NCBI GenBank assembly: GCA_020832105.1
Contig: JAFIFH010000014.1
Location: forward strand, 1-64,000
Direction: 5' to 3'
Source: Idiomarina sp.
GTDB taxonomy: Bacteria; Pseudomonadota; Gammaproteobacteria; Enterobacterales; Alteromonadaceae
Length of the DNA stretch: 64,000 nt
Below the pieces are notes generated by a model that was given only the letters and a program-made list of their open reading frames with translations, was not told the DNA's origin and searched no databases. Positions within the stretch are counted from its first letter, which is position 1; each line of letters starts with the position of its first letter. Of the stretch, positions 48,245 through 55,971 are shown one piece after another. The translations under genes and the position numbers were made by a program.

Positions 48245-49168
48245 ATGCCCAAAGGGGTTTCGTTGAACGCACTACGGGTGCTTGCCACCGTCGCCAGAAC
48301 GCAAAGCTTCAAAATGGCAGCGCAAGAGCTTGGCGTCACCCAGTCTGCGGTGAGCCGGCAAATTCAGACCTTAGAAACACAGCTTGGTATGCGCGTGATT
48401 CAGCGGGACAATCGAGTGCATGACCTCACGCCAAGTGGTCGCCTGCTCGCCCCTGAACTGCAACGCATCTTTGCTCAACTCGACGAGCTTACCAGCACTA
48501 TACAACAAAGCAAAGCGGCAGACATTCGCTGTATTCGGGTGGCGATTCATGAACATAGCCTGGCCCACTTTCTCGCCCCTAAAATCGCTGATTTCGCCAG
48601 TTTGTATCCACATCTGGAATTGCAATTTGTGAATGCGCCAGAGTACTTGAATACCTCAGGCGGGAAAGACCAGTCCAAGCATTGGGTTGAAGCCCTACTC
48701 AATGACACAGTGGATGTCGTAGTGAGTTGCGGCCATTTGCAAAGTAAACAGGTGATAGCGCAACGCTTAGCAGGACTCGAGTATATTCATATGGGCCAGC
48801 CACAAGGGCCGATGTTCAGCGTTAGCGGCAGTGAAGACCTGACTTTAGTGCAACGCGAGCAGCTCAACTACAGCAAGTTGACCCAGGTAGAGAGCAGTGC
48901 AATGGCGATGACGCTGGCCGCAATACATCAGGGCCAGATGTTGATGCCACACTACCTGCTGCCAGTTGAGCAAAGTGCAAAGCCCGGTGTCGCGGTATCA
49001 CCAGCGCTGCAATTAGCGCCTGCACACGGGGCTGTTGGTGGTTTCCATTCGCCCTCAGATCAGGCTTTACAATGCTTCTTTGCCAAACATAAAGAACGTG
49101 AATTAGCCGTGGTTGCCTTTGTGAACTGGCTCCAACATGCCGCCAGACCAGAGGTAAACGAAGCTTAA
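48245..49168 (+). CDS. LysR-family transcriptional regulator
   Basis: A 307-residue regulator with an N-terminal winged helix-turn-helix (LNALRVLATVARTQSFKMAAQELGVTQSAVSRQIQTLE, residues about 7-45) and a LysR substrate-binding domain. It is transcribed divergently from the LysE-type exporter, which suggests that it controls that gene in response to an amino acid. The effector is not predictable from sequence. Its stop codon overlaps that of the convergent P-type ATPase gene, so there is no intergenic terminator. Confidence 0.93.
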   Translation: MPKGVSLNALRVLATVARTQSFKMAAQELGVTQSAVSRQIQTLETQLGMRVIQRDNRVHDLTPSGRLLAPELQRIFAQLDELTSTIQQSKAADIRCIRVAIHEHSLAHFLAPKIADFASLYPHLELQFVNAPEYLNTSGGKDQSKHWVEALLNDTVDVVVSCGHLQSKQVIAQRLAGLEYIHMGQPQGPMFSVSGSEDLTLVQREQLNYSKLTQVESSAMAMTLAAIHQGQMLMPHYLLPVEQSAKPGVAVSPALQLAPAHGAVGGFHSPSDQALQCFFAKHKERELAVVAFVNWLQHAARPEVNEA

Positions 49169-51903
49169 ACCTTGCGCCAGCGGCGCTGCGCCCATTTTTC
49201 AAGCTCCAGTACCACAAACAGGATTACCCCCGCGCCAATACAGAGTAGCCCATGCACCACGCTCATGTTGCGGGTATCAAACAGGGCCTGCAACCAGGGG
49301 GCATAGGTAAATAGCAGCTGTAAAACCAGCACCAGACCAACGGCGGCCAGCACATGACGGGTACCCTTGACCCCTTGGGTAAACAGTGACGACCGGCGCA
49401 GGTAACGTACGCTGAACAAATAGAATACCTCCATTGCCACCAATGTATTTACCGCCAAGGTGCGCGCGTAGGCCTCGCTATACCCCTGGCTTTGTGCCCA
49501 TTCGAACATGCTGAATATACCAATGGTAAATAAGATCGACACGAAGATCACCCGCCACACAACGAACCCTGATAGCCAGGGCTCGTTCGCTCGACGCGGT
49601 GGCCGCTGCATTGCATCCGCCTCGCTTTGCTCGAAGGCCAGCGCCAGAGCCAGCGCAATCGAACTGACCATATTCACCCAGAGGATCTGCAGCGGCATAA
49701 TCGGCAGTGTCAGGCCTATCAGCAACGCCAGAATAATCGCTAACGATTCACCGCCGTTGACTGGGAGCAAAAAGGTAATCGCTTTTTTCAGGTTATCGTA
49801 GACCGTGCGACCTTCATGCACCGCCTCTACAATAGACGCAAAGTTATCATCAGTGAGCACCATTTCGCTGGCGTCCCGGGCCGCTGCGGTACCGCCCTTG
49901 CCCATCGCAATACCAATGTCTGCGCGTTTCAATGCCGGCGCATCGTTCACCCCGTCACCAGTCATCGCCACTACGCGATTGTCTGCCTGTAACAGGGTCA
50001 CCAGACGCAACTTATGTTCAGGGGTTGTGCGGGCGAAAATGTCGGTGTTGCCAAGGGCCTCGGCAAGCTGCTGGTCATCAAGCTCGTCAATATCTTTGCC
50101 GGTGAGCGCATGGTCGGTGTGTTCAAGGTGGAGCATGGCACCAATTGCCTGGGCTGTCTTTGCGTGATCACCGGTGATCATTTTTACCGCGATACCCGCC
50201 TGACGGCAGGTATCGATAGCTTTAATGGCTTCGTCCCGCGGCGGATCCATAATCGCGACCAGCGCGACTATCTCGAGATCTACAAGATCCTCGTGTGCCA
50301 GTTGGTCCCCTTGATGGGATTTGCAAGCCAGCGCCAGTACCCGATGCCCGGTCTGGGCAAAGGCGTCAATCTGTTGGTGCCACTGCTCAACATTAAACGG
50401 CTGCTGACTATCCCAGACCCGGCTACAACGCTGCAATACTGCTTCCGGAGCCCCTTTCATTAAAATGAACTGGGTATCTGAGCTGGTTTCGTGATGCAGC
50501 GTGGCCATATATTTATAGCTGCTATCGAAAGGTATTTCGGTTTGCCGAGACCAGCGCTTGTGTAGTTGCTGCTCATCCGCACCCGCTTTCATCGCAAAGC
50601 TGAGCAATGCCCCTTCCATTGGGTCACCCTCGACAGTATAATCTGCAGCAGACCCTGCAGTATCTGCCTGCTCTTCAGGGGGCACTAACCGTGCTTCGTT
50701 GCATAGCACGGCTATCAAACGTGCCTGTTCGGTTAATGCCGGCATTGCCCCTGAGTCGGCTCGCACCTCACCCTCAGGGCGATAACCGCTGCCGCTGACC
50801 TGATATAAGCCTGCGCCGGTAAGTACACTCGTAACGGTCATTTCATTGCGGGTTAAGGTGCCAGTTTTATCCGAGCAAATCACCGAAACCGCCCCAATGG
50901 TCTCCACCGCTGGCAAACGCCGGATAATTGCATGCCGCGAGGCCATCCGGGTTACCCCAATGGCCAGCGCGACAGTTAGGATGGTGGGTAATCCCTCAGG
51001 AATTGCTGCAACCACCAGGCTGACCACCGCCATAAACATATAATTCGCGTCATAGCCCCGCAGCATACCAAGCGCAAACACTAAGGCGCCGACCACCAGA
51101 ATGACAAAGGTCAGGTAACGGGCAAACTGCGCCATCTGGCGTAGTAAGGGGGTGGTGAGCTGCTCCACGTTGGCCAGCATCCGATTGACCCGACCAAGCT
51201 CGGTGTCAGCACCAGTGGCAACGACTACTGCGTGGGCCTGGCCCTGTGTGACCACAGTGCCTGAGTACGCCATATTGGTGCGATCCGCCAGGCTAGTTGC
51301 GCCGGGTAACGGGTCCGTCTGTTTGTTTACCGCCACCGACTCACCGGTCAGTGCCGCCTCCTGCACGGCCAGGTTATTGACCTTAAGCAGCCGCAGATCA
51401 GCAGGCACCCGATCGCCCGCCTGCAATACTACGATATCCCCGACCACCAAATCTCGGGCTTCAATCGTTTCAGTGACCCCATCGCGAATCACCTGTGCAG
51501 ACTCTGAGAGCATGCTCTGTATCGCGTTTAAGGCTTGTTCTGCTTTGCCTTCCTGGAAAAAACCAATCAGGGTATTGGCCAGTACGACCGCTAATATCAC
51601 CCCAGCCTCGAGCCATTCGCCGAGCACTGCCGCCAGCACTGCAGCCACTAACAACACGACGATCAGTAAGTTTTTAAACTGCTTAAGAAAGCGTAACCAC
51701 CCACTTTCACGTGCTTTGGCTGAAAGTTCATTCGGTCCGAAACGTTGCAGGTTTTCATCTGCCTGTGCAGCACTCAAGCCTTGCTGGGCGTTAGTGTGCA
51801 ACCCTTGCAGTAACGTTTTAGCAGATTGGGCATGCGCATCGCCTGCTGAGCGCGCAGAAACCTCAGAGGCGTCGGGCCGTGACTTCGTTGTAGTGCTGCT
51901 CAT
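49165..51903 (-). CDS. P-type cation-transporting ATPase (P2 type, SERCA/PMR1-like)
   Basis: A 912-residue inner-membrane pump. Motifs in order are LTGES (actuator, 186-190), AIPEGLPTILTV in M4 (PEGL at 302), DKTGTLT with phosphorylated Asp345, TGDHAKTAQAIG, and MTGDGVNDAPALK. The last region has several membrane segments with QILWVNMVSSIALALALAFE. The family P2A/PMR1 transports Ca2+ or Mn2+; Na+ or K+ specificity of P2 relatives cannot be excluded. ATG 51903 with AAGGA 7 bases upstream is chosen over the frame start at 52002. It lies downstream of the CoA-hydrolase gene (73-base gap). Confidence 0.92.
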   Translation of the reverse strand: MSSTTTKSRPDASEVSARSAGDAHAQSAKTLLQGLHTNAQQGLSAAQADENLQRFGPNELSAKARESGWLRFLKQFKNLLIVVLLVAAVLAAVLGEWLEAGVILAVVLANTLIGFFQEGKAEQALNAIQSMLSESAQVIRDGVTETIEARDLVVGDIVVLQAGDRVPADLRLLKVNNLAVQEAALTGESVAVNKQTDPLPGATSLADRTNMAYSGTVVTQGQAHAVVVATGADTELGRVNRMLANVEQLTTPLLRQMAQFARYLTFVILVVGALVFALGMLRGYDANYMFMAVVSLVVAAIPEGLPTILTVALAIGVTRMASRHAIIRRLPAVETIGAVSVICSDKTGTLTRNEMTVTSVLTGAGLYQVSGSGYRPEGEVRADSGAMPALTEQARLIAVLCNEARLVPPEEQADTAGSAADYTVEGDPMEGALLSFAMKAGADEQQLHKRWSRQTEIPFDSSYKYMATLHHETSSDTQFILMKGAPEAVLQRCSRVWDSQQPFNVEQWHQQIDAFAQTGHRVLALACKSHQGDQLAHEDLVDLEIVALVAIMDPPRDEAIKAIDTCRQAGIAVKMITGDHAKTAQAIGAMLHLEHTDHALTGKDIDELDDQQLAEALGNTDIFARTTPEHKLRLVTLLQADNRVVAMTGDGVNDAPALKRADIGIAMGKGGTAAARDASEMVLTDDNFASIVEAVHEGRTVYDNLKKAITFLLPVNGGESLAIILALLIGLTLPIMPLQILWVNMVSSIALALALAFEQSEADAMQRPPRRANEPWLSGFVVWRVIFVSILFTIGIFSMFEWAQSQGYSEAYARTLAVNTLVAMEVFYLFSVRYLRRSSLFTQGVKGTRHVLAAVGLVLVLQLLFTYAPWLQALFDTRNMSVVHGLLCIGAGVILFVVLELEKWAQRRWRKV

Positions 51904-51976
51904 TGTATTGTCCTTACCTACCCTGGCGCCCTGTAGCGCATGACATAGCAGGTTCCGTGGTATAAAAACTGAATGC

Positions 51977-53257
51977 TTAGCTAATGCGTAAGCCCCAATC
52001 ATTAAAAAATGATTCAGCTAAAGCTTCCTGAAAATCCGGGTGTGCGATACGAATCAACTCGCTCGCCCGCTCTTTAATGCTTTTCAAACGCAGGTTCGCC
52101 ACCCCATATTCAGTCACGATATACTGCACATGAGCGCGGGTAGTGACCACACCGGCGCCTGGACTCAACAGTGAACTAATTCGCGACAACTGGCCACCGC
52201 GTGCAGTTGAGGGTAACGCAATAATCGCCTTGCCGCCTTCTGCTAGAGCAGCACCGCGTACAAAGTCCATCTGCCCGCCAACCCCCGAATAAATAGAGGT
52301 CCCCACAGAATCGGCACATACCTGGCCGCTTAAGTCGATTTGCAACGCACTATTAATGGAAACCGTCTGCTTATTCTTGCGAATCACACTGGTGTCATTG
52401 GTGTATTCCACATCCAGAAACGCCACATTCGGGTTATCATCGACAAAGTCGTACAAAGCCTGACTACCCATCGCAAAAGTGGTGACGATGCGGCCGCGAT
52501 GCTTTTGTTTGCGACTGTTATCAATCACGCCCTTCTCCACCAACGGCAAAATGCCATCAGAAAACATTTCGGTATGCACACCTAGGTGCTGATGCTGATG
52601 AAGGCAGCTAAGGGTTGCGTCAGGAATCGCGCCAATGCCCAGCTGCAGACAATCGCCGTCTTCAATTAAGCTAGCCACCTGCTCGCCAATACGTCGACTT
52701 ACCTCATTTTGTGGCGCGGCTTTATGCTCATGCATGGGTCGCGTTTCTTCTACGTAACGGTCAAACTCGCTGATATGAATAAAAGAGTCGCCATGAGTAC
52801 GCGGCATCTGTGGGTTAACCCAGGCAATTTTACGCTTGGCAACCTGCAAAGCCGCGCGGGTCGCTTCCACGGATATCCCTAAACTACAGTAACCATGTGC
52901 ATCAGGTGCTGAGACTTGCGCGAGTACCGCATCAACCGGTTGCTCTCCGCGGCGCATGAGCTTGGGAATTTCAGATAAAAAAACCGGCACGTAGTCAGCC
53001 AAATCACTAGCAACTGCCTGGCGCGTAGAGCCGCCGACAAAAAACGCCCGCTGGCGCAAGCGCCCTTTAAGGTTTGCATCCGCAAGACCTTCGCTGCCCT
53101 CAGTATGCAACTGTAAAAGGGTCAGATTATGCCGCTCGCTGGCCACCTCTGGTAAGTGTTCAAGGAGCAACCCAGGGGTGGCTGCCATGGAATGGCACCA
53201 GATCACATCGTTATCCTGAAGAATCTCTAACGCTTTTACCGCACTGCTTACTTGCAT
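51977..53257 (-). CDS. Acetyl-CoA hydrolase / CoA-transferase family protein
   Basis: A 426-residue protein with two CoA-transferase-like halves. The N-terminal half contains QVSAPDAHGYCSLGISVE; the C-terminal half has QLGIGAIPDA (207-214), the catalytic glutamate Glu230 in GVHTEMFSDG, and GVGGQMDFVRGA. Known members are acetyl-CoA hydrolases, succinyl-CoA:acetate transferases and 4-hydroxybutyrate CoA-transferases. The closest by length and the HTEMFSDG motif are the 4-hydroxybutyrate/butyrate-type enzymes, but the substrate is open. CAGG precedes the ATG with a 7-base spacer. It is probably co-transcribed with the P-type ATPase. Confidence 0.88.
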   Translation of the reverse strand: MQVSSAVKALEILQDNDVIWCHSMAATPGLLLEHLPEVASERHNLTLLQLHTEGSEGLADANLKGRLRQRAFFVGGSTRQAVASDLADYVPVFLSEIPKLMRRGEQPVDAVLAQVSAPDAHGYCSLGISVEATRAALQVAKRKIAWVNPQMPRTHGDSFIHISEFDRYVEETRPMHEHKAAPQNEVSRRIGEQVASLIEDGDCLQLGIGAIPDATLSCLHQHQHLGVHTEMFSDGILPLVEKGVIDNSRKQKHRGRIVTTFAMGSQALYDFVDDNPNVAFLDVEYTNDTSVIRKNKQTVSINSALQIDLSGQVCADSVGTSIYSGVGGQMDFVRGAALAEGGKAIIALPSTARGGQLSRISSLLSPGAGVVTTRAHVQYIVTEYGVANLRLKSIKERASELIRIAHPDFQEALAESFFNDWGLRIS

Positions 53258-53398
53258 ACATCAACCTGCTTATTTAAAAGTCCTGAAAAACTATGACTTT
53301 AGCTTAGCAAAAACGATATGAACAGACAGTGACGTGTATCAAGCCGGGGTCCACCTGTTAAATGTGCCAGCACCTGATAACGGGTATTCGGTGGGTAA

Positions 53399-53431
53399 CA
53401 AAAAACGCCCGACAGTGACCTGTCAGGCGTT
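53399..53431 (-). terminator. Terminator after the DUF4382 gene
   Basis: AACGCCCGACAG (53404-53415) pairs with CTGTCAGGCGTT (53420-53431) around TGAC with one mismatch. On the minus strand a GTTTTTTG tail follows. It lies 30 bases past the DUF4382 stop and separates the ECF island from the CoA-hydrolase gene. Confidence 0.83.
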
Positions 53432-53460
53432 CTTAATATTACTGCTACTTCGCTGTAAAA

Positions 53461-54414
53461 CTAGTTACCCACTGTAACCTGCAGGGTTTGACCTTGTTCA
53501 ATCACGATATTCTGAGCGTGAACGAAGTCTAGCGCCGTTTCTTCTTCTGGATCGTCATTCACATCACAAGTCAGGCCGATGGTGTATGAACCGGCTTCAA
53601 TGTAACCAATAGTAAAGGGATACTCTGATGCACCGTCAAAGAAGACCGAGGTACTGGCATAAGGAGAACGCTCATCACTGTTACTAAACATATCCTCGGT
53701 GGCCACATCATGACCTTCAAACAGGTACACCGCAGCGACTGGCTGTTCATTGTCGCTTGGGGCAACGCTACACTCTTGTTCAACTAACAGCATTTCTGCA
53801 ACTTCGCCTTCAACATGTCCCACCGCCGAATTGTCCACTAAACGCAAACCACGCGGCTTAAGCAGATAGTGGTCAAGCCCGGGAGGCGCCACTAGTGCAC
53901 GGCGTAAATCGAACTCTAAAGTGTAGTTAAAAGACTGGTTCGCAGTCAGGGTGACTCCATCCAGACGCAGTTGGTCTGAAGGTATACGCAGCGCTTCACG
54001 GCTACCGTCGTTAAGCTCAACGTAGCTGCCCTGGCTGACAAAGTTAAGGCGCAATTGTCCGTACTGGCCTGCAGGCACTTCAGCGTTCTGGACCAATGCC
54101 TCAGCGTTAGCGCCCTGTAAAGTCAGTAAATCGACGCCTACGGTTCCGGGGATCACATTGTTAGCGCTATCCAGGCACAGGTCGTTGGCAGGCACTGCAT
54201 CGTCGCTGTCACCAACATCAAAAGTTTGTGGCGGTAACCCGTTCCCAACCAGCTCAACGCTGTCGAAACAGACTAATACTGCATTGGCCGCATCTACCGG
54301 CGCATCACTGACACCAAACGAGAACTGCGCGGTGTCAGACGTTTCGTTAGAGTCGCTATTACATGCACTTACCGCAAACGCGATCGATAGCGCTAAAAGA
54401 CTAATTTTTTTCAT
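53461..54414 (-). CDS. DUF4382 domain lipoprotein
   Basis: A 317-residue lipoprotein: the signal ends at AVSAC, Cys18. The N-terminal domain (about 30-195) follows the DUF4382 pattern: FSFGVSDAPVDAANAVLVCFDSVEL, VDLLTLQGANAEALV, and EVPAGQYGQLRLNF. A second part of about 110 residues resembles a carboxypeptidase-regulatory-like beta domain ending YTIGLTCDVNDD. The function is unknown; the family is surface-exposed or periplasmic. GAGGA precedes the ATG. Its upstream region has a diverged copy of the promoter element shared in this island. Confidence 0.8.
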   Translation of the reverse strand: MKKISLLALSIAFAVSACNSDSNETSDTAQFSFGVSDAPVDAANAVLVCFDSVELVGNGLPPQTFDVGDSDDAVPANDLCLDSANNVIPGTVGVDLLTLQGANAEALVQNAEVPAGQYGQLRLNFVSQGSYVELNDGSREALRIPSDQLRLDGVTLTANQSFNYTLEFDLRRALVAPPGLDHYLLKPRGLRLVDNSAVGHVEGEVAEMLLVEQECSVAPSDNEQPVAAVYLFEGHDVATEDMFSNSDERSPYASTSVFFDGASEYPFTIGYIEAGSYTIGLTCDVNDDPEEETALDFVHAQNIVIEQGQTLQVTVGN

Positions 54415-54450
54415 CTCGTTATCCTCAGTTTATATTCAGCTTCATTGAGC

Positions 54451-54477
54451 TAACGTTCTAACCTCTAAGTTTATTCC
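54451..54477 (-). promoter_or_regulatory. Diverged ECF-type promoter element upstream of the DUF4382 gene
   Basis: On the minus strand GGAAT (54477-54473), 17 bases, CGTTA (54455-54451). It matches the -35 and spacing of the three other elements of the island but has CGTT instead of CGTC at -10. It lies 36 bases before the DUF4382 ATG. Confidence 0.5.
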
Positions 54478-54511
54478 CTGAAACGGAAAAAATATTTTTC
54501 ATCGCAATCAA

Positions 54512-54538
54512 GGAATAATAGTTTCTGCCAAGCCGTCT
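54512..54538 (+). promoter_or_regulatory. ECF-type promoter of the tetrapeptide-repeat protein gene
   Basis: GGAAT (54512-54516), 17 bases, CGTCT (54534-54538). It ends 35 bases before the ATG and has the same architecture as the elements upstream of the sigma-factor and S8 genes. Confidence 0.68.
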
Positions 54539-54573
54539 GCTTTATGTAACTATGGCAAAATGAGGAAAATACA

Positions 54574-54996
54574 ATGTTCAACTTAAGTTCTCGACTACAG
54601 CAACTTACCGCAATCACAGCCTTTAGCTTGGTGGCTATCAGCCCGATGGCTCTTGCTGAAAACAATGCCGCTGCAGAAGCTAACCTGGGGCTTGAAACTG
54701 CTGCCTCAGCACGGCAGGTGCAGCAACTTGGGCAGAATGTAAGCGATACTGCACGACATTCAGCTCATGAATTGCGTGATGCCATGGGTGGACTGGTACG
54801 TCAACAAGTGGGTAATCATGCTGGCGCAACGGTCAATGCCGAGGTTGCTGCACAGGTCAGTGCATCGGTCGGCCAGAACGCCAGAGATTCCCTACGCCAA
54901 AATGTACGTGACAATGTTCGCGGCAATGTACGGGATAACGTACGGAATAGCCTGCGCGATGACGTGCAGCCGGGTCGAGGTCGTGGCGGTAATTAA
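54574..54996 (+). CDS. Small secreted protein with C-terminal tetrapeptide repeats
   Basis: A 140-residue protein of no recognised family. Residues 1 to about 28 are a signal peptide (ISPMALAEN). A helical, Ala/Gln-rich segment (about 35-100) follows. Residues 106-133 consist of seven four-residue units of the type N-V-R-D (SLRQ, NVRD, NVRG, NVRD, NVRN, SLRD, DVQP), and the end is GRGRGGN. The product is predicted to be exported, with a strongly Arg-rich tail. GAGGA lies 7 bases before the ATG. It precedes the barrel gene in the same direction and has the ECF-type promoter element of the island. The partner and role are unknown. Confidence 0.85.
   Translation: MFNLSSRLQQLTAITAFSLVAISPMALAENNAAAEANLGLETAASARQVQQLGQNVSDTARHSAHELRDAMGGLVRQQVGNHAGATVNAEVAAQVSASVGQNARDSLRQNVRDNVRGNVRDNVRNSLRDDVQPGRGRGGN
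54889..54972 (+). repeat. Seven imperfect 12-base in-frame repeats
   Basis: Seven tandem 12-base units encode the tetrapeptide array (first unit SLRQ, last DVQP). The central five units share AATGTACG-type starts with varied third positions, so the protein pattern is better conserved than the DNA. Confidence 0.75.
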
Positions 54997-55003
54997 ACAT
55001 CAG

Positions 55004-55034
55004 CCGGGCTGGTAACAGCTCGGTTCTTTCCTTT
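55004..55034 (+). terminator. Attenuator-like hairpin between the repeat-protein and barrel genes
   Basis: CCGGGCTG (55004-55011) pairs with CAGCTCGG (55016-55023), with one G-U pair and a GTAA loop, and is followed by TTCTTTCCTTT. The weak, interrupted T-run suggests partial termination, which would make the upstream small protein more abundant than the barrel. Confidence 0.5.
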
Positions 55035-55044
55035 GAGGTTATTG

Positions 55045-55959
55045 ATGAAGTACATTTTATCCGGTTTGTTGTTCGCCCCCGTGCTTGCACAACTCGCTTA
55101 CGCGGAAGACAGCACAGAAGACACATTTACCTGGTCCGGCCGTATATCTGCAGACACAGAACACCATTCCAACGTCAGTGTCTCTGAGATTGAAAGCACC
55201 ACCGGCGAAGCGGATAGCGCGTTTTTCTTTACTGCAGGTCTGGACTCAAGCTGGGCAATCAGCAATCGCGTGACGCTGGATGCTGGCTACAATTACAGCG
55301 ATCGGCGCTTCACAGAGTTCAGCGAGTTCGATCTGCAAATTCATCTTGGTTATGTCGATTTAAGTTATGAGATCAATCAGTATACCATCGGTGCCAACCT
55401 GTATTACGCAGACGCGGCGGTGGATCGTAGTGGCTTTCTGACCCTCAACCAACAATCGTTGTATGCGGCGAGATTTTTCGGTTCCCGTGTCTATGGGCGT
55501 GCGGCTTTCAACCAGGCGCGTAAATCTTTTCGTGAGTTCCCGGCGCGAAGTGCCAGTAACCAGGGATTGAGCGGTGATCTATTCTGGTTCTCCAGCGACC
55601 TGAACCGATTTCTGTCTCTTGGCGTGACTTACCTGGATGAAGATGCTAATAGTCGAGAGTTCAGTTATCAGTCCCTGGCCTCGCGTATACGTTTGTCACA
55701 ACGCTTTGAGATGCTCGGACGCAGCGCAAGACTTCAGCTTAGTGCACGGTGGGAAGAGCGCGACTATGAGGCTGCACATACTTTGATCTCGCAACCTCGC
55801 GAAGACACCCAGTTGGTGGCAGAGGCCAACTTTGAGCTGAATATCATGAGAGCCCTTCACCTTACCTCTGAAATTGAACGTGGTCGTTATCGTTCAAACC
55901 TGGCAATTGCAGATTACGCCGAAACGCGCGCGGGTGTCGGACTACGTCTGAATTTCTGA
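55045..55959 (+). CDS. Outer-membrane beta-barrel protein of the ECF island
   Basis: A 304-residue protein with a signal peptide (about 1-21, ending AYA). The mature part has repeated amphipathic strands (VTLDAGYNYSDRRF, IHLGYVDLSYEI, RARLQLSARWEERDYE-like segments) and ends in AGVGLRLNF with a terminal Phe, as in BAM substrates. I predict 12 or more strands. No family is recognised with certainty. ATG 55045 with GAGG 6 bases upstream is chosen over the in-frame TTG at 55033. It lies 48 bases after the repeat-protein gene and converges on the S8 gene with a 12-base gap. Confidence 0.78.
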   Translation: MKYILSGLLFAPVLAQLAYAEDSTEDTFTWSGRISADTEHHSNVSVSEIESTTGEADSAFFFTAGLDSSWAISNRVTLDAGYNYSDRRFTEFSEFDLQIHLGYVDLSYEINQYTIGANLYYADAAVDRSGFLTLNQQSLYAARFFGSRVYGRAAFNQARKSFREFPARSASNQGLSGDLFWFSSDLNRFLSLGVTYLDEDANSREFSYQSLASRIRLSQRFEMLGRSARLQLSARWEERDYEAAHTLISQPREDTQLVAEANFELNIMRALHLTSEIERGRYRSNLAIADYAETRAGVGLRLNF

Positions 55960-55971
55960 TTGAAGGCCAGG

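Noticed and set aside
51152-51943. A 263-residue open frame opposite the start of the P-type ATPase gene.
   Set aside because: It is an antisense frame of a clearly coding gene with all P-type motifs; the composition (Ser, Thr and Ala rich) is typical of shadow frames.
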